64,000 nucleotides of DNA, taken from Chitinophagales bacterium. Lineage in GTDB: Bacteria > Bacteroidota > Bacteroidia > Chitinophagales > JADJOU01. The notes below the pieces were generated by a model. That model searched no databases and was not told the DNA's origin. It worked only from the letters and a program-made list of their open reading frames with translations. The DNA lies in contig JAEUUY010000020.1 in the NCBI GenBank assembly GCA_016787225.1, forward strand, positions 20,440-84,439, given 5' to 3'. A program made the position numbers and the translations under genes. The number at the start of each line of letters is the position of its first letter. Within the stretch, counting starts at the first letter, position 1. Positions 25,709-35,216 of this stretch are shown here, one piece after another.

Positions 25709-27001
25709 ATGAAAGAAAAAATTATTCTATTAGTGCTATTTCCAATCTTAGTTATAGCGCAAAACAATCCACCAGCAAACTATACTGTAAAAAATCTTAT
25801 AATAGGTGAAGGCGATCATGTGTTTATGAATTTCCATACCAATACATCAACCACAAAAAACCAGTCTGGCTGGGATATAGCTCTTTATAACGAAGTGCAT
25901 GAAATAGGTGGTATGATTAACGAAACGAAAGGGGTGAGAGTATGGCGAGTATTTAAAGACACCAATCAGTTCAGTTCTCTAAGTTTAAGTGATACCCTTT
26001 TATCGGTCTCAAATCATGCTAGCATATTCTATCATGGTGCCTTAGATACCATGTATACCGGTACATTGTCTACTAAATTTAATATTGGCATAGGCGATTT
26101 TTATCAGGATAATTTAGTAACTGTGCCTACTAAGATGTATATTATAAAAAGAGAAGATAATGTATATGGTAAGTTTTTTATTTCATATAAATCTTCAGGG
26201 GGTCGAAATTTTATTATCCGTTATGCCAATATAGACAATAGTGATCCAAAGTATATCGCTGTCCCCAAAGTAACACCCTTGGCAAGGCATTATAGATATG
26301 TAAAATTATCAGACGCTAGTATCCTCAATGATTTTGAACCAGTTTATAACGATTGGGATGTGGTGTTTAGAAGATATAAAGTCGGCTCAACTACTTATCC
26401 TATTGGAGCTTTGACTAATAATGCGCATAATTTGATTCGCATTTCTAGTATTAATGGTTTTCCTGATGATTATTTAAAGCAAGGAGTGGTAAATACAGAA
26501 GCCTATGAAGCGATAGGCGATGTAGCAACAGTAACATATAATGGCTCATTAAGTACCTCTGATATCATCACTAGAAATTTTAATCAGATAGGAGAAAAGT
26601 GGTTTAATACTGCTACAAATCAACCTTTTACTGGCAGAAGCTATTTTCTAAAGGATAGAAATAATCGTTTATGGCATTTGGTCTTCACAACCTATGATGC
26701 AACTACTAAATCTGTGAATATTGCTTTTCAGCAAAAAGGCTCATTTAATTCAATTCAAAGTAGGGAATCGCTAAATGATTTTTATTCAATATATCAGGAA
26801 AATAATCAACTGGTAGTTGAAAGCGCAGAGCAGGGAAAAAACGCATCCATATTAATTTCAGATATTATGGGCAAGGTTGTATTTAAAGGTGTATTGAATG
26901 ATAAGTTGAAATTAGATTTGAATGCACAGAAGCCTAAATTATTGTTTATTCTAATTGAAAAAGACTCTAAATTGTTTACCGCAAAATTCGGAGTTCATTA
27001 G
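25709..27001 (+). CDS. HmuY-like protein with a C-terminal T9SS-type domain
   Basis: 430 aa. A signal peptide (MKEKIILLVLFPILVIAQ) is followed by two HmuY-like halves: about 25-190 (SGWDIALYNEVHEIGGM, near residue 52) and 200-350 (NDWDVVFRRYKVG near 222, and a HmuY-like end FLKDRNNRLWHLVFTTYD). Residues 360-430 look like a T9SS sorting domain (ENNQLVVESAEQ, ISDIMGKVVFKG, KPKLLFILIEKD). HmuY proteins are usually outer-membrane lipoproteins that take heme from host proteins; here secretion by T9SS is suggested instead. The TonB receptor gene starts 8 bases later. Heme as ligand is inference; axial His pairs cannot be assigned without a model. Confidence 0.7.
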   Translation: MKEKIILLVLFPILVIAQNNPPANYTVKNLIIGEGDHVFMNFHTNTSTTKNQSGWDIALYNEVHEIGGMINETKGVRVWRVFKDTNQFSSLSLSDTLLSVSNHASIFYHGALDTMYTGTLSTKFNIGIGDFYQDNLVTVPTKMYIIKREDNVYGKFFISYKSSGGRNFIIRYANIDNSDPKYIAVPKVTPLARHYRYVKLSDASILNDFEPVYNDWDVVFRRYKVGSTTYPIGALTNNAHNLIRISSINGFPDDYLKQGVVNTEAYEAIGDVATVTYNGSLSTSDIITRNFNQIGEKWFNTATNQPFTGRSYFLKDRNNRLWHLVFTTYDATTKSVNIAFQQKGSFNSIQSRESLNDFYSIYQENNQLVVESAEQGKNASILISDIMGKVVFKGVLNDKLKLDLNAQKPKLLFILIEKDSKLFTAKFGVH

Positions 27002-27009
27002 TATATTTT

Positions 27010-29259
27010 GTGAGGTATTTTTTAGCATCAGTATTTTTTCTTTTTCTTGTTAATTCGGTTTACAGTCAGGAATTTATTGTACAACATTCTGTAACCAATG
27101 AGCCACTAGAAGGCGTCACCGCAATTTTATTTTCAAAAAATCGACCTTTAGATGTTACCAGGACAAATTTTAAAGGTGAAGTTTATTTTAAAGATTTCTC
27201 TGTGTGGGATTCCGTGATAATGTTCAAATTAGGTATGACTCGAATAGTAATAGATAGGTCACTTTATACAAAAGTTTTGTTTATGAAACCTCTTAAAAAT
27301 GTCCTAGAAGAAGTTATCGTTACTGGGCAGATTGTACCTGGAAATAAATATCAATCTCCTTTTAAATTAAAATTTTATACAGCAGAGGAAATAAAAAATA
27401 AAAATGCAGTAACACTTGCAGATTTTTTATTGACAGAAAATAATTTTACCATTAGTCAAGATCCAATTTTAGGAACAAAAGTATCCATCAATGGAATGAG
27501 CGGCTCAGATTTAAAATTGATGATAGATGGCATCCCGGTTGCAGGTAGATTAAATGGGAATATAGATTATTCACAAGTACTTTTAGGCAATATAGAAAAA
27601 ATAGAAGTAGTAGATGGACCATTATCTACGATATATGGAACTAATGCCACAGGTGGTGTTATCAATCTTATTACAAAAACCGGTTCTTCTTATGAATCAA
27701 ATATCAAAGCTAACTTATATGCAGAATCGGTAGGTGTTCTTAATGCGAATGCATATTATAACACTGCAGTGAAAGGACATCGAGTAAGTCTGGGCGTGCA
27801 CCGCAATATTTTCTTTGGTTGGGATCAAAATTCAGATTCACTAAAAAACGCTATAAAACCTTTGTGGCGTGACGTAGCATGGAATCCAAAGGAACAGTTT
27901 ATGGTGAATACATCCTACTATGCACCACTTTCAAAGAAAACGAGTTTGCATATGAAAATTAACGGCTTTTGGGAAAGTATAATGAATAAACTCAACCCAG
28001 CCTCTTCTCAACAAACAGTGGTGAATGATGAGTATTATAAGACGACAAGATTCAATGTAGGGGGTAATACCAATACCATTTTCTCCAAATATGTAGAATG
28101 GCAGAATTATTCCAACTTTAACTACTTTTCAAGAAATATTGAATTTTATAATCAAGATCTCATTGCTGGAAATCAAACTTATTTAAGAAATGTAACGGAG
28201 AGAATATATAATTTATTTGGGCGCTCTCAGATTAAGCACGAGATACCAAGTAAAAATCTAAATTTACTATATGGAGCAGATTATAATATGGATATCGGTT
28301 CTTCTCAAAAATTGGATACCAATGTAAAGGCTATTAGAGATTTGAGTTTATTCGTTATGGCAAATTATAAGTTTTCTGAGAAACTACTCATGCAGCCTGG
28401 ACTTCGGTATAGCATTAATAATGTTTCGAGTACACCGATTTCAGCTACTTTTAATTTTAGATATGAATTGAGTAAGCATTTTAGCTCTCGAGTGGCATTT
28501 AGTCGCGGATATCGAATTCCAGAATTGAAAGAATTATATTTTACTTTTATTGATATTAATCACAACATAACTGGTAATCCTAATTTAACCACTGAAACAA
28601 ATGATAATTTTCAAATAGGAATTGACGTGAAACCCGATAAAACCAAAGCGGCTAGTAAACTCATTTCCTATTCTTCGTCTCTAAATTTCACTTACTTCAA
28701 TAAAACAAACGCTATTGATATTGTGAATGTAAATCCCAATACGAATGAGTTTAAGTATTTGAATGTAGGAAATGTGCGTGGTTTGATCACGAATATTGAC
28801 AATAGAGTTAAATATAAAGAGTATCTATTTGTTCTTGGTACATCTGTAAATGGATTTCAACGATTATTTAATAATACTGCTAATCAACTAGATTACTTTT
28901 TATTCAACTGGACTATTAACGCAAACTTGACTTACTATTTCAAGAAACTAGACATTAAATTAACCTCTGTAAATAAATTCAATTCTTTCAATCCTTTTGT
29001 AGTATATAATCTGCAATCTAATATGGTAGAGGAATCTTCGCTTTCTGCATTTATGTATTCTGATCTGAGTGCTTCTACGAATGTCTGGAATGATAAACTC
29101 AATATTACATTAGGGGTCAAAAATATTTTTGACATTAAAAATCTACGAGTAACAGGATTTTCAGGGAATTTTCATAGTGCTGGTTCTGGTGAAGTCAATA
29201 ACCTTTGGGGAAGAACTATATTCACTAGTATCACTTTAAATTTAGATAATGTTAAATAG
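27010..29259 (+). CDS. TonB-dependent outer-membrane receptor, probably for heme
   Basis: 749 aa from a GTG start at 27010, which begins a good signal peptide (MRYFLASVFFLFLVNSVYSQ). Residues 20-95 form a carboxypeptidase-regulatory-like domain, then LEEVIVTGQ, a plug (about 110-225, ending GTNATGGVINLIT) and a 22-strand barrel ending in TLNLDNVK. In the barrel, YRIPELKELYF and GNPNLTTE with a His between (DINHNITGNPNL) resemble the FRAP/NPNL signature of heme receptors. It imports its ligand with TonB-ExbBD energy. It sits between two HmuY-like genes and overlaps the next by 11 bases, so all three are one operon. Confidence 0.9.
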   Translation: MRYFLASVFFLFLVNSVYSQEFIVQHSVTNEPLEGVTAILFSKNRPLDVTRTNFKGEVYFKDFSVWDSVIMFKLGMTRIVIDRSLYTKVLFMKPLKNVLEEVIVTGQIVPGNKYQSPFKLKFYTAEEIKNKNAVTLADFLLTENNFTISQDPILGTKVSINGMSGSDLKLMIDGIPVAGRLNGNIDYSQVLLGNIEKIEVVDGPLSTIYGTNATGGVINLITKTGSSYESNIKANLYAESVGVLNANAYYNTAVKGHRVSLGVHRNIFFGWDQNSDSLKNAIKPLWRDVAWNPKEQFMVNTSYYAPLSKKTSLHMKINGFWESIMNKLNPASSQQTVVNDEYYKTTRFNVGGNTNTIFSKYVEWQNYSNFNYFSRNIEFYNQDLIAGNQTYLRNVTERIYNLFGRSQIKHEIPSKNLNLLYGADYNMDIGSSQKLDTNVKAIRDLSLFVMANYKFSEKLLMQPGLRYSINNVSSTPISATFNFRYELSKHFSSRVAFSRGYRIPELKELYFTFIDINHNITGNPNLTTETNDNFQIGIDVKPDKTKAASKLISYSSSLNFTYFNKTNAIDIVNVNPNTNEFKYLNVGNVRGLITNIDNRVKYKEYLFVLGTSVNGFQRLFNNTANQLDYFLFNWTINANLTYYFKKLDIKLTSVNKFNSFNPFVVYNLQSNMVEESSLSAFMYSDLSASTNVWNDKLNITLGVKNIFDIKNLRVTGFSGNFHSAGSGEVNNLWGRTIFTSITLNLDNVK

Positions 29260-30244
29260 AATAGTGTTTCCGCTTTCTTGTTTGGTTATAATATGCTCTA
29301 CGACATCTTGCATGAAAGAAATAGATGGGCCTTTGGATATCACTCTATCACCTTATCCAAAAGTAGAGTTGAATTTAGAACAAGAAATGGATTATAAGGC
29401 TAAAATATATTATAGTTTGGCTACAAAAGAAATAATTAAAACCTCTGATAATTATAGTTGGCACATAGCATTTGCTTCTCAAGCGTCTAATCCTCATAAA
29501 GTATTAATGAATTATGCTTTAGGTAAATCGACTTGGGGTGCTACTCGTCAAGATACGAATTGGGCGAGAACAATTACGCAAGCAGAGTTGTTTTCAGAAA
29601 CACAAATTTATGCGAATCATTATGACAGCTTTGCTAATCTTTTTCAAAGAGGTTTTTATAATGTATACTATTTAAATTTTGGGTCCAATCTAGTCAATAA
29701 AAAATTTCAAGTATTAAGCTATACAGCTACAGAGGTTAGTTTCCGATATGCGAATTTAGATGGGTCAAATGAGATAACAAAAACGATAACACTAAACCCG
29801 AATACAAATTATACCTACATATCGTTAATTGATGCATCTGCAGTTGATGTAGAGCCAATAGATAGATTGTCTTGGGATTTTGAGGTGACGCGCTATACTA
29901 CCTATGTTACAGATTTCAGCCAACCGCAAATGTACGGTGTGGGAGGGTTCATATCGAATCCAGCTAAAAATATTCTAGTGGCTAAAGTAGAGAACAAGAA
30001 TTTAGAAGATCTTTCAGATGCGAGTTTGACTAGTCTACCATTTAATAATGGACTCACTAGTATCGGATATGACTGGAAAAAATTTAGCAATGGTGGCCCA
30101 GATGGTTTTTATACGATACTTCCTCGTAGCTATGTGATTAAGGCAGATGGAAAAACCTATGGTATTCAGTTTATCTCTTATACTAAGACTATTGCTGGTA
30201 AACCAATAAATGGTTATCCTGTATTTTTATTACGGGAATTTTAA
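29249..30244 (+). CDS. HmuY-family lipoprotein
   Basis: 331 aa. The lipoprotein signal has its Cys at residue 21 (ICSTTSC). Two HmuY-like repeats are visible: NYSWHIAFASQASNPHKVLM (about residues 66-85) and LSWDFEVTRY (about 210), and the C-terminus SYVIKADGKTYGIQFISYTK followed by NGYPVFLLREF is the typical HmuY end. The protein probably sits on the outer membrane, capturing the ligand for the receptor encoded just upstream. The ATG overlaps the receptor gene by 11 bases, which suggests coupled translation. Heme binding is inferred from the family. Confidence 0.82.
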   Translation: MLNRIVFPLSCLVIICSTTSCMKEIDGPLDITLSPYPKVELNLEQEMDYKAKIYYSLATKEIIKTSDNYSWHIAFASQASNPHKVLMNYALGKSTWGATRQDTNWARTITQAELFSETQIYANHYDSFANLFQRGFYNVYYLNFGSNLVNKKFQVLSYTATEVSFRYANLDGSNEITKTITLNPNTNYTYISLIDASAVDVEPIDRLSWDFEVTRYTTYVTDFSQPQMYGVGGFISNPAKNILVAKVENKNLEDLSDASLTSLPFNNGLTSIGYDWKKFSNGGPDGFYTILPRSYVIKADGKTYGIQFISYTKTIAGKPINGYPVFLLREF

Positions 30245-30281
30245 TTTTACATTAATATCCTTTTATACCAATAGCGGTTTT

Positions 30282-30320
30282 AAAATGGTCCAACCCATTT
30301 TAATACCTTGCTACGGTATT
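30282..30320. terminator. Pair of hairpins between convergent genes, possible terminator
   Basis: AAAATGG (30282-30288) pairs with CCATTTT (30295-30301), then AATACC (30302-30307) pairs with GGTATT (30315-30320). They lie between the ends of the HmuY operon and the YIP1 gene. There is no good T-run after them, so terminator function is uncertain. Confidence 0.4.
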
Positions 30321-30368
30321 AATTCAATTAAAGGGCACTTAATTTTTTCGCCAAGCCTTTTAGGATAA

Positions 30369-31013
30369 TTAATCAAATAGCAGATAGATTCCTCCAAATA
30401 TTATCACTATGAAAATAATTGGTAATAAAAGATTGAGAAGTGCTCTCCCGAACGAAAAGTTCTGAACTATTGAGGTGCCAATAACACAAAGTATAATACT
30501 GTATATACCTAATCCAAGTGACGCCATTGCTAAGGAATAAAAAATGAATGCTGTGGCATAGTCGCCAAATTCATTATCAAAGTCAGATGTGAAGGCATCA
30601 CCACCAAAAAAAAATATTTGAATAAAGGTTAATATAATATTGCCAATGGCTGGTATCATCGAATATGTGAACACTCGATATAATGATTCTCTATCTCCTT
30701 TTCCCTTTAACATCAAGCCAGCCCATGATACAAGAAAAGAATAAAAATAGAAGGATATCCAGCCTAGTAGACCTCCAACTATGATGGAGCCTACTATGAT
30801 TTCGGTTAAAGATTTAGTATCTCCCATATTCCTTAGACTTGCTCGGTCAAATGCATTGACTACTCCTATCAGAAATAGTATAAGGTACATATTATTTTCG
30901 TATTGCTTTGTATGGATAAAACGCAATACAGAATAGGGTTTAGACCATATTTTAGTGAATATTTCATAGTCACTAAAATTTTCATGTTCAAATTCTTCAA
31001 AATTTTGGAGCAT
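30369..31013 (-). CDS. YIP1-family membrane protein
   Basis: 214 aa. A hydrophilic N-terminus (about 1-40, with KIWSKPYSVLRFI) is followed by about five hydrophobic helices: 43-53, 70-100, 118-135, 150-175 and 190-213. The KP...VLRFI start and helix layout fit bacterial YIP1 proteins, whose role is poorly known. It is an inner-membrane protein without enzyme motif. It converges with the HmuY operon and lies 107 bases downstream of the MORN gene start side, transcribed away from it. Confidence 0.75.
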   Translation of the reverse strand: MLQNFEEFEHENFSDYEIFTKIWSKPYSVLRFIHTKQYENNMYLILFLIGVVNAFDRASLRNMGDTKSLTEIIVGSIIVGGLLGWISFYFYSFLVSWAGLMLKGKGDRESLYRVFTYSMIPAIGNIILTFIQIFFFGGDAFTSDFDNEFGDYATAFIFYSLAMASLGLGIYSIILCVIGTSIVQNFSFGRALLNLLLPIIFIVIIFGGIYLLFD

Positions 31014-31120
31014 ATTCTATTACCTTTTAAATCTAAAATAGATTTAAAAATTTTTTATGAAACGCAGAGTTCTTCATTTTTCACTAGAATTTCACCTCAT
31101 TAGACTTAATGTAGAAGGGG

Positions 31121-32014
31121 TTATTTTACAAAATCTCCTTTCATGAACATATAGGATTCTTTCAATTCTCCATACTTATCGTATATATGAAGGACTCCCG
31201 TTCCATTCATTAAAGAGCCTGGATAAAGCGGTTTTCCATTCTCTAAATAAGCGCCCAAAGCAGTCCAAGTTTTTCCATTTTTATATTCTACTTCATTCCA
31301 CCGTTGTCCAGAAGGATAGAAATGTCTTCGAGTGCCATTAAGCTTACCGTCTATGTAAAATTCTTCCATTTCTACTTGTCCACTAGGATAGAAATCTCTT
31401 GATTTACCATTGAGTTCATATCTTTCGTAGAGTTCTTCTCTCTTTAATTTACCACTCGTATCATTATATTTTCTAATTATAAATTTACCAGGGATAATAT
31501 CATAAATAACTTCCTCCATTTTATTTTGACCATCAGCGGCATATAAGATCGATTTACCTGTCAGACTATCATCTTTGTACTCGTATTGCGCAGCTAATTT
31601 GCCTTGAAGCGTATATGCTTTACTGATACCGTGTCTCTTTCCATTCCTATAGTTTTGTTCCCATATTTTAAATTTGAGTTGAGGATTCAAACTATCCAGA
31701 ATAGAAAACACAAAGCTACCTACTCTTTTATTTTTTAAATAATTACCTTCAATACATACCAGAACTTCTTGGGTAATATTAGCTACTATTTTCTTAGAGT
31801 CATCTAAATCGAAAAAGCTCAAAGTCATAGTTTCATATTCTTTACTATATCCATTACCAGCATTAGAAATAGCTTTAAACTTTGCAGTATCTCTTAGTAC
31901 TACAAAAGACTTACGATTATACTTAAACTCAGGAACATCTTTCGTGTCAATAAGTTGGGCATTAGATTCTATAAAATAAATTATAGTGCAAATGTTAAGG
32001 AAGAGTTTTATCAT
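31121..32014 (-). CDS. Secreted MORN-repeat protein
   Basis: 297 aa. A short signal peptide (MIKLFLNICTIIYFIESNAQ) precedes a linker; residues 125-260 carry MORN-variant repeats, each like NGKSRDFYPSGQVEMEEFYI, then DGKLNGTRRHFYPSGQ and NGKRHGISKAYTLQGK. Such repeats are sometimes named YwqK-family antitoxin in databases; with a signal peptide and no toxin nearby, that role is unlikely here. It follows the PorG-like gene by 59 bases on the same strand, so the two may be cotranscribed. Function unknown; periplasmic or outer-surface location inferred. Confidence 0.78.
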   Translation of the reverse strand: MIKLFLNICTIIYFIESNAQLIDTKDVPEFKYNRKSFVVLRDTAKFKAISNAGNGYSKEYETMTLSFFDLDDSKKIVANITQEVLVCIEGNYLKNKRVGSFVFSILDSLNPQLKFKIWEQNYRNGKRHGISKAYTLQGKLAAQYEYKDDSLTGKSILYAADGQNKMEEVIYDIIPGKFIIRKYNDTSGKLKREELYERYELNGKSRDFYPSGQVEMEEFYIDGKLNGTRRHFYPSGQRWNEVEYKNGKTWTALGAYLENGKPLYPGSLMNGTGVLHIYDKYGELKESYMFMKGDFVK

Positions 32015-32073
32015 ACAATATTATTAGTCACACTAAAATAATTAGAATTCTATAAATGTTGTTTAAAAAGATT

Positions 32074-32922
32074 CTAATATCTTTCACCGGGACAAGCTGG
32101 TGAGAAAAATGTCCAAGATATTGTCAAAAATACATTTGCAAAATCATCATTTCCATTCTCAGAACCACGCTGCTTTCCCGGACTTGCTATTGAGTTCCCA
32201 ATTTCTTTACTTCTGTCATATAGCAAATAAGATATGCCTTTGTCAGCCTGTGGAAGATTTATAGGTGATACATATTTACCGCTAACATCGTCTAAGTAAT
32301 CTGTCATAGTTCGTTGAATTCGAAAATCTAAGCCGACACTTATATTTCTCTTCACATGGAGTTTGAAACCACAGCCATAATTGATAGATAGTGCATAAAG
32401 ATGATATCGACCTAGTTGGGTATAACTCTGATCTGTCTGACCTTCTGTGCCTAATGGTTGTAGCGAATATTCTTGACCTTTGTAATAGGTTTTAGGGTTA
32501 AAAAACAAAACTCCTGCCCCAAAAGATAAATATGGCGTAAATCTAGACCCCATTTGATTATAGTAAACATTTTTTACATATTTTAAAAAATTGAATTCTA
32601 TTTGTGCTTGCAAATCAGTAACTGAGCTATGAAAGGACAGATTTCGCTGCTTTTGAAATGTGGACGATGAATTCGCATCATCTGCTGCTAGCTGCATATA
32701 GGAAAGAGAAGTTTTTAAGCAAAATCGGTAGCCATAATTTCCACGCCAAAAGACGGTCGCTGAAGGTCGTATGGCATCTATACCGAATTGGGTATTGAGA
32801 TCGCCATAATAATTAGCGAATCCAGCTCCAAATCCTATTTCATGTTCTAGTCTAGGTGCTTGGCTATGTAATTCTAAAGAGGCTAATATCACCAAAATAA
32901 GTCCATACCTATACATCCGCAC
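32074..32922 (-). CDS. PorG-like outer-membrane protein (DUF6089 type)
   Basis: 282 aa with signal peptide (MRMYRYGLILVILASLELHSQ). The mature start EIGFGAGFANYYGDLN and the motif DYLDDVSGKY (about residue 210) match the PorG/DUF6089 beta-barrel family. PorG is an outer-membrane part of the type IX secretion system that anchors the PorK/N ring, so this copy may serve T9SS, which fits the many T9SS cargo genes in the window; a paralog with another role is also possible. The C-terminus is hydrophilic (FFSPACPGERY) rather than a plain terminal strand. Second Met at residue 3 is an alternative start. Confidence 0.72.
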   Translation of the reverse strand: MRMYRYGLILVILASLELHSQAPRLEHEIGFGAGFANYYGDLNTQFGIDAIRPSATVFWRGNYGYRFCLKTSLSYMQLAADDANSSSTFQKQRNLSFHSSVTDLQAQIEFNFLKYVKNVYYNQMGSRFTPYLSFGAGVLFFNPKTYYKGQEYSLQPLGTEGQTDQSYTQLGRYHLYALSINYGCGFKLHVKRNISVGLDFRIQRTMTDYLDDVSGKYVSPINLPQADKGISYLLYDRSKEIGNSIASPGKQRGSENGNDDFANVFLTISWTFFSPACPGERY

Positions 32923-32931
32923 AAATATAAC

Positions 32932-32939
32932 GCAAGAAC
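32932..32939 (-). promoter_or_regulatory. -7 element TATATTTG very close to the PorG-like start
   Basis: On the minus strand TATATTTG ends 10 bases before the ATG at 32922, so transcription would begin only a few bases before the start codon. Confidence 0.45.
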
Positions 32940-32999
32940 TTCTTTTAAAGTGTACAAATAGAAATCTTTATGAACTAGAACTTGTTAATTTAAACAAAT

Positions 33000-33007
33000 T
33001 AGATTTG
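33000..33007 (+). promoter_or_regulatory. -7 element TAGATTTG of the second TonB receptor gene
   Basis: TAGATTTG fits the consensus. A TTG at 32982-32984 lies 15 bases upstream, slightly closer than usual for -33. The start codon is 60 bases downstream. Confidence 0.5.
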
Positions 33008-33066
33008 CTTGAAATTCAAGTTTGATTCAAAAACTTTAGCTTTGCTGATTAAAGCCTATATTCGAA

Positions 33067-35160
33067 TTGTCTAAGTCCTTTTTGATTTTATCTTTCTTAT
33101 TATTAACCGTGGACACGTTTGCCCAGAAGAAAAATAGTGTGACAGACTCATTAAAAAATAGACTAGTTTCAGAAATAGTCATTACGGGAACCAAGACGTT
33201 TAAAAGGAAAACAGAAAGTCCAGTGATAGTCAATGTCATGGATAGTAAAACATTGAATAATTTACAAGTTTGTAATCTCTCCGAAGGTCTGAAATTTCAG
33301 CCAGGACTGCGTATTGAGACAGATTGTCAAACATGCAACTATACCCAACTTCGAATAAATGGATTGCAAGGTGGGTATTCTCAAATTCTCATCAACGGCA
33401 GACCTATTTTCAGTCCTATGATGGGCCTTTATGGTATGGAACAGCTTCCGGTCAATATGATAGAACGTATCGAAGTGGTAAGGGGTGGTGGTTCTTCTTT
33501 ATATGGTTCTAGCGCGATAGGAGGTACAGTGAATGTCATTACGAAATTGCCGAAGAAAACGAGTTATGATATCAATAGTTTTTATCAATCGGTCAACGGG
33601 AAATCCAATGATATCAATCTCAATGGAAATGCAACAGTGGTAAATAAAAATAGAAATCTGGGGTTAAGTATTTTTCTAAATAAAAGACATAGAGATTATC
33701 TGGATGTTAATGGTGACAATTTTTCTGAACTACCGAAGCTCGAAAATAATTCTCTAGGCATCAGTGGATTTTATCTTCCAAAGGAAAACCAAAAACTAGA
33801 ATTATCCGTGAGTTATCTCAACGAATACCGATATGGCGGTGAAATGAGAGAAATCCAACCTCACCTGGCCATGCAGTCCGAAGAGCGCAAGCATTCTATT
33901 TGGCTAGGAAGTTTTGATTATCAAATTAATTTTAATAAAGATAAGTCTTCATTGATACTTTTTGGGGCTTTTCAGAATACAAATAGAAGTCATTATACAG
34001 GTATTTTTCCAGATAGTAGTTCAGATATTACACGCCATTTGGCACAGCCGCCTTATGGAAACTCCCAAGCTAGAACTATTCAAGGAGGATTTCAGTTAAA
34101 TCATAGACTAGATTATTTCTTCAAATCTAGGAATGTATTCACCTTAGGTTTTGAGTATATTTCTGATCAAGTTCATGATGAGATTCAAAGCTATAACTAC
34201 CTGGTAAATCAGCATACTAAGGATTTGGGTGGATTTATTCAAAGTGACTGGGACATTACTCCACAGTTAAATCTGTTATCAGGTATTCGACTAGATCATC
34301 ACAATTTCGTAGAAGATATTATCTGGAGTCCACGCTTAGCTTTACTCTATAAATTCAAAAATAATACGCAGTTCAGGATAAATTATGGAGCTGGATTTAG
34401 GGCACCTCAGGCGTTTGATTCTGACCTTCACATAGCATTTGCTGGTGGAGGTGTATCGAGAGTTCAGTTATCTAGACAGTTAAGTGAAGAAAACTCCCAG
34501 AGTTTATCTACATCATTAAACTACGACAAAGGAGGAGATAAATGGATAGCTGGATTTACCTTAGAGGCATTCTATACTTATTTGAGAAATGCCTTTGTGC
34601 TTCAAAATCTCGGGCAGGATAGTTTTGGAGAGATATTTGAAAAGCGAAATGGATTTGGCGCCAGTGTGCGAGGGGTCACTCTGGAGTTACGCGCCAATTA
34701 CAATAAAAAATTGCAAATTGAAGCAGGCTTTACTCTTCAAAATAGCCTATTTGAGAACGAGGTGGAATATGTACAAGGCTTGCCCGCTACTAGGGATTTC
34801 TTGCGCACGCCTAACCAATATGGGTTTACTAATTTGAGTTTTACTCCAAATCAAAATTGGAATATCAATCTCAACTACGTCTATACAGGCAGCATGAAAC
34901 TAGCTCATTTCGGAGGTGCAGAAAATTTCCAGAATGATGCCATGGTCGAAACTTCCGCTTTTTCTGAAATTAATACAAAAATAGCATATAACTTACCTTT
35001 CAAAAAGTTTAAGAACAATTTTGAAGTTTATGGTGGAGTGAAAAATGTCTTTAACTCTTATCAAAGTGATTTTGATATAGGTAAAAATAGAGATAGTAAC
35101 TATATCTATGGACCCAATATGCCGAGAACTTTTTTTATAGGTATAAGATTGCGTGGTTAG
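33067..35160 (+). CDS. TonB-dependent outer-membrane receptor
   Basis: 697 aa from a TTG start at 33067, which opens a good signal peptide (MSKSFLILSFLLLTVDTFAQ); no ATG is available upstream. No carboxypeptidase-like domain. The plug covers about residues 35-160 (VSEIVITGTK, QPGLRIETDCQTCNYTQLRI, LYGSSAIGGTVNVIT), then the barrel. The motif YGAGFRAPQAFDSDLHIAFA (about 438-457) is common in Bacteroidota siderophore, heme or copper-type receptors. The paired CQTC near residue 83 is notable; related receptors of this type have been linked to metal uptake, but the ligand is not determined. It is divergent from the PorG-like gene. Confidence 0.9.
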   Translation: MSKSFLILSFLLLTVDTFAQKKNSVTDSLKNRLVSEIVITGTKTFKRKTESPVIVNVMDSKTLNNLQVCNLSEGLKFQPGLRIETDCQTCNYTQLRINGLQGGYSQILINGRPIFSPMMGLYGMEQLPVNMIERIEVVRGGGSSLYGSSAIGGTVNVITKLPKKTSYDINSFYQSVNGKSNDINLNGNATVVNKNRNLGLSIFLNKRHRDYLDVNGDNFSELPKLENNSLGISGFYLPKENQKLELSVSYLNEYRYGGEMREIQPHLAMQSEERKHSIWLGSFDYQINFNKDKSSLILFGAFQNTNRSHYTGIFPDSSSDITRHLAQPPYGNSQARTIQGGFQLNHRLDYFFKSRNVFTLGFEYISDQVHDEIQSYNYLVNQHTKDLGGFIQSDWDITPQLNLLSGIRLDHHNFVEDIIWSPRLALLYKFKNNTQFRINYGAGFRAPQAFDSDLHIAFAGGGVSRVQLSRQLSEENSQSLSTSLNYDKGGDKWIAGFTLEAFYTYLRNAFVLQNLGQDSFGEIFEKRNGFGASVRGVTLELRANYNKKLQIEAGFTLQNSLFENEVEYVQGLPATRDFLRTPNQYGFTNLSFTPNQNWNINLNYVYTGSMKLAHFGGAENFQNDAMVETSAFSEINTKIAYNLPFKKFKNNFEVYGGVKNVFNSYQSDFDIGKNRDSNYIYGPNMPRTFFIGIRLRG

Positions 35161-35216
35161 TTTTGTGTATTGTGCTAATTAATAATTGCAATAGTCACTA
35201 AATGCAAGTGAAATTA

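Noticed and set aside
31121..32014. Reading the MORN protein as an antitoxin
   Set aside because: It has a signal peptide and no toxin gene beside it, so the antitoxin label of related entries does not fit.
33000..33066. Cobalamin or other riboswitch before the TonB receptor
   Set aside because: The leader after the -7 element is about 55 bases, too short for known riboswitches of such genes, and no motif is visible.
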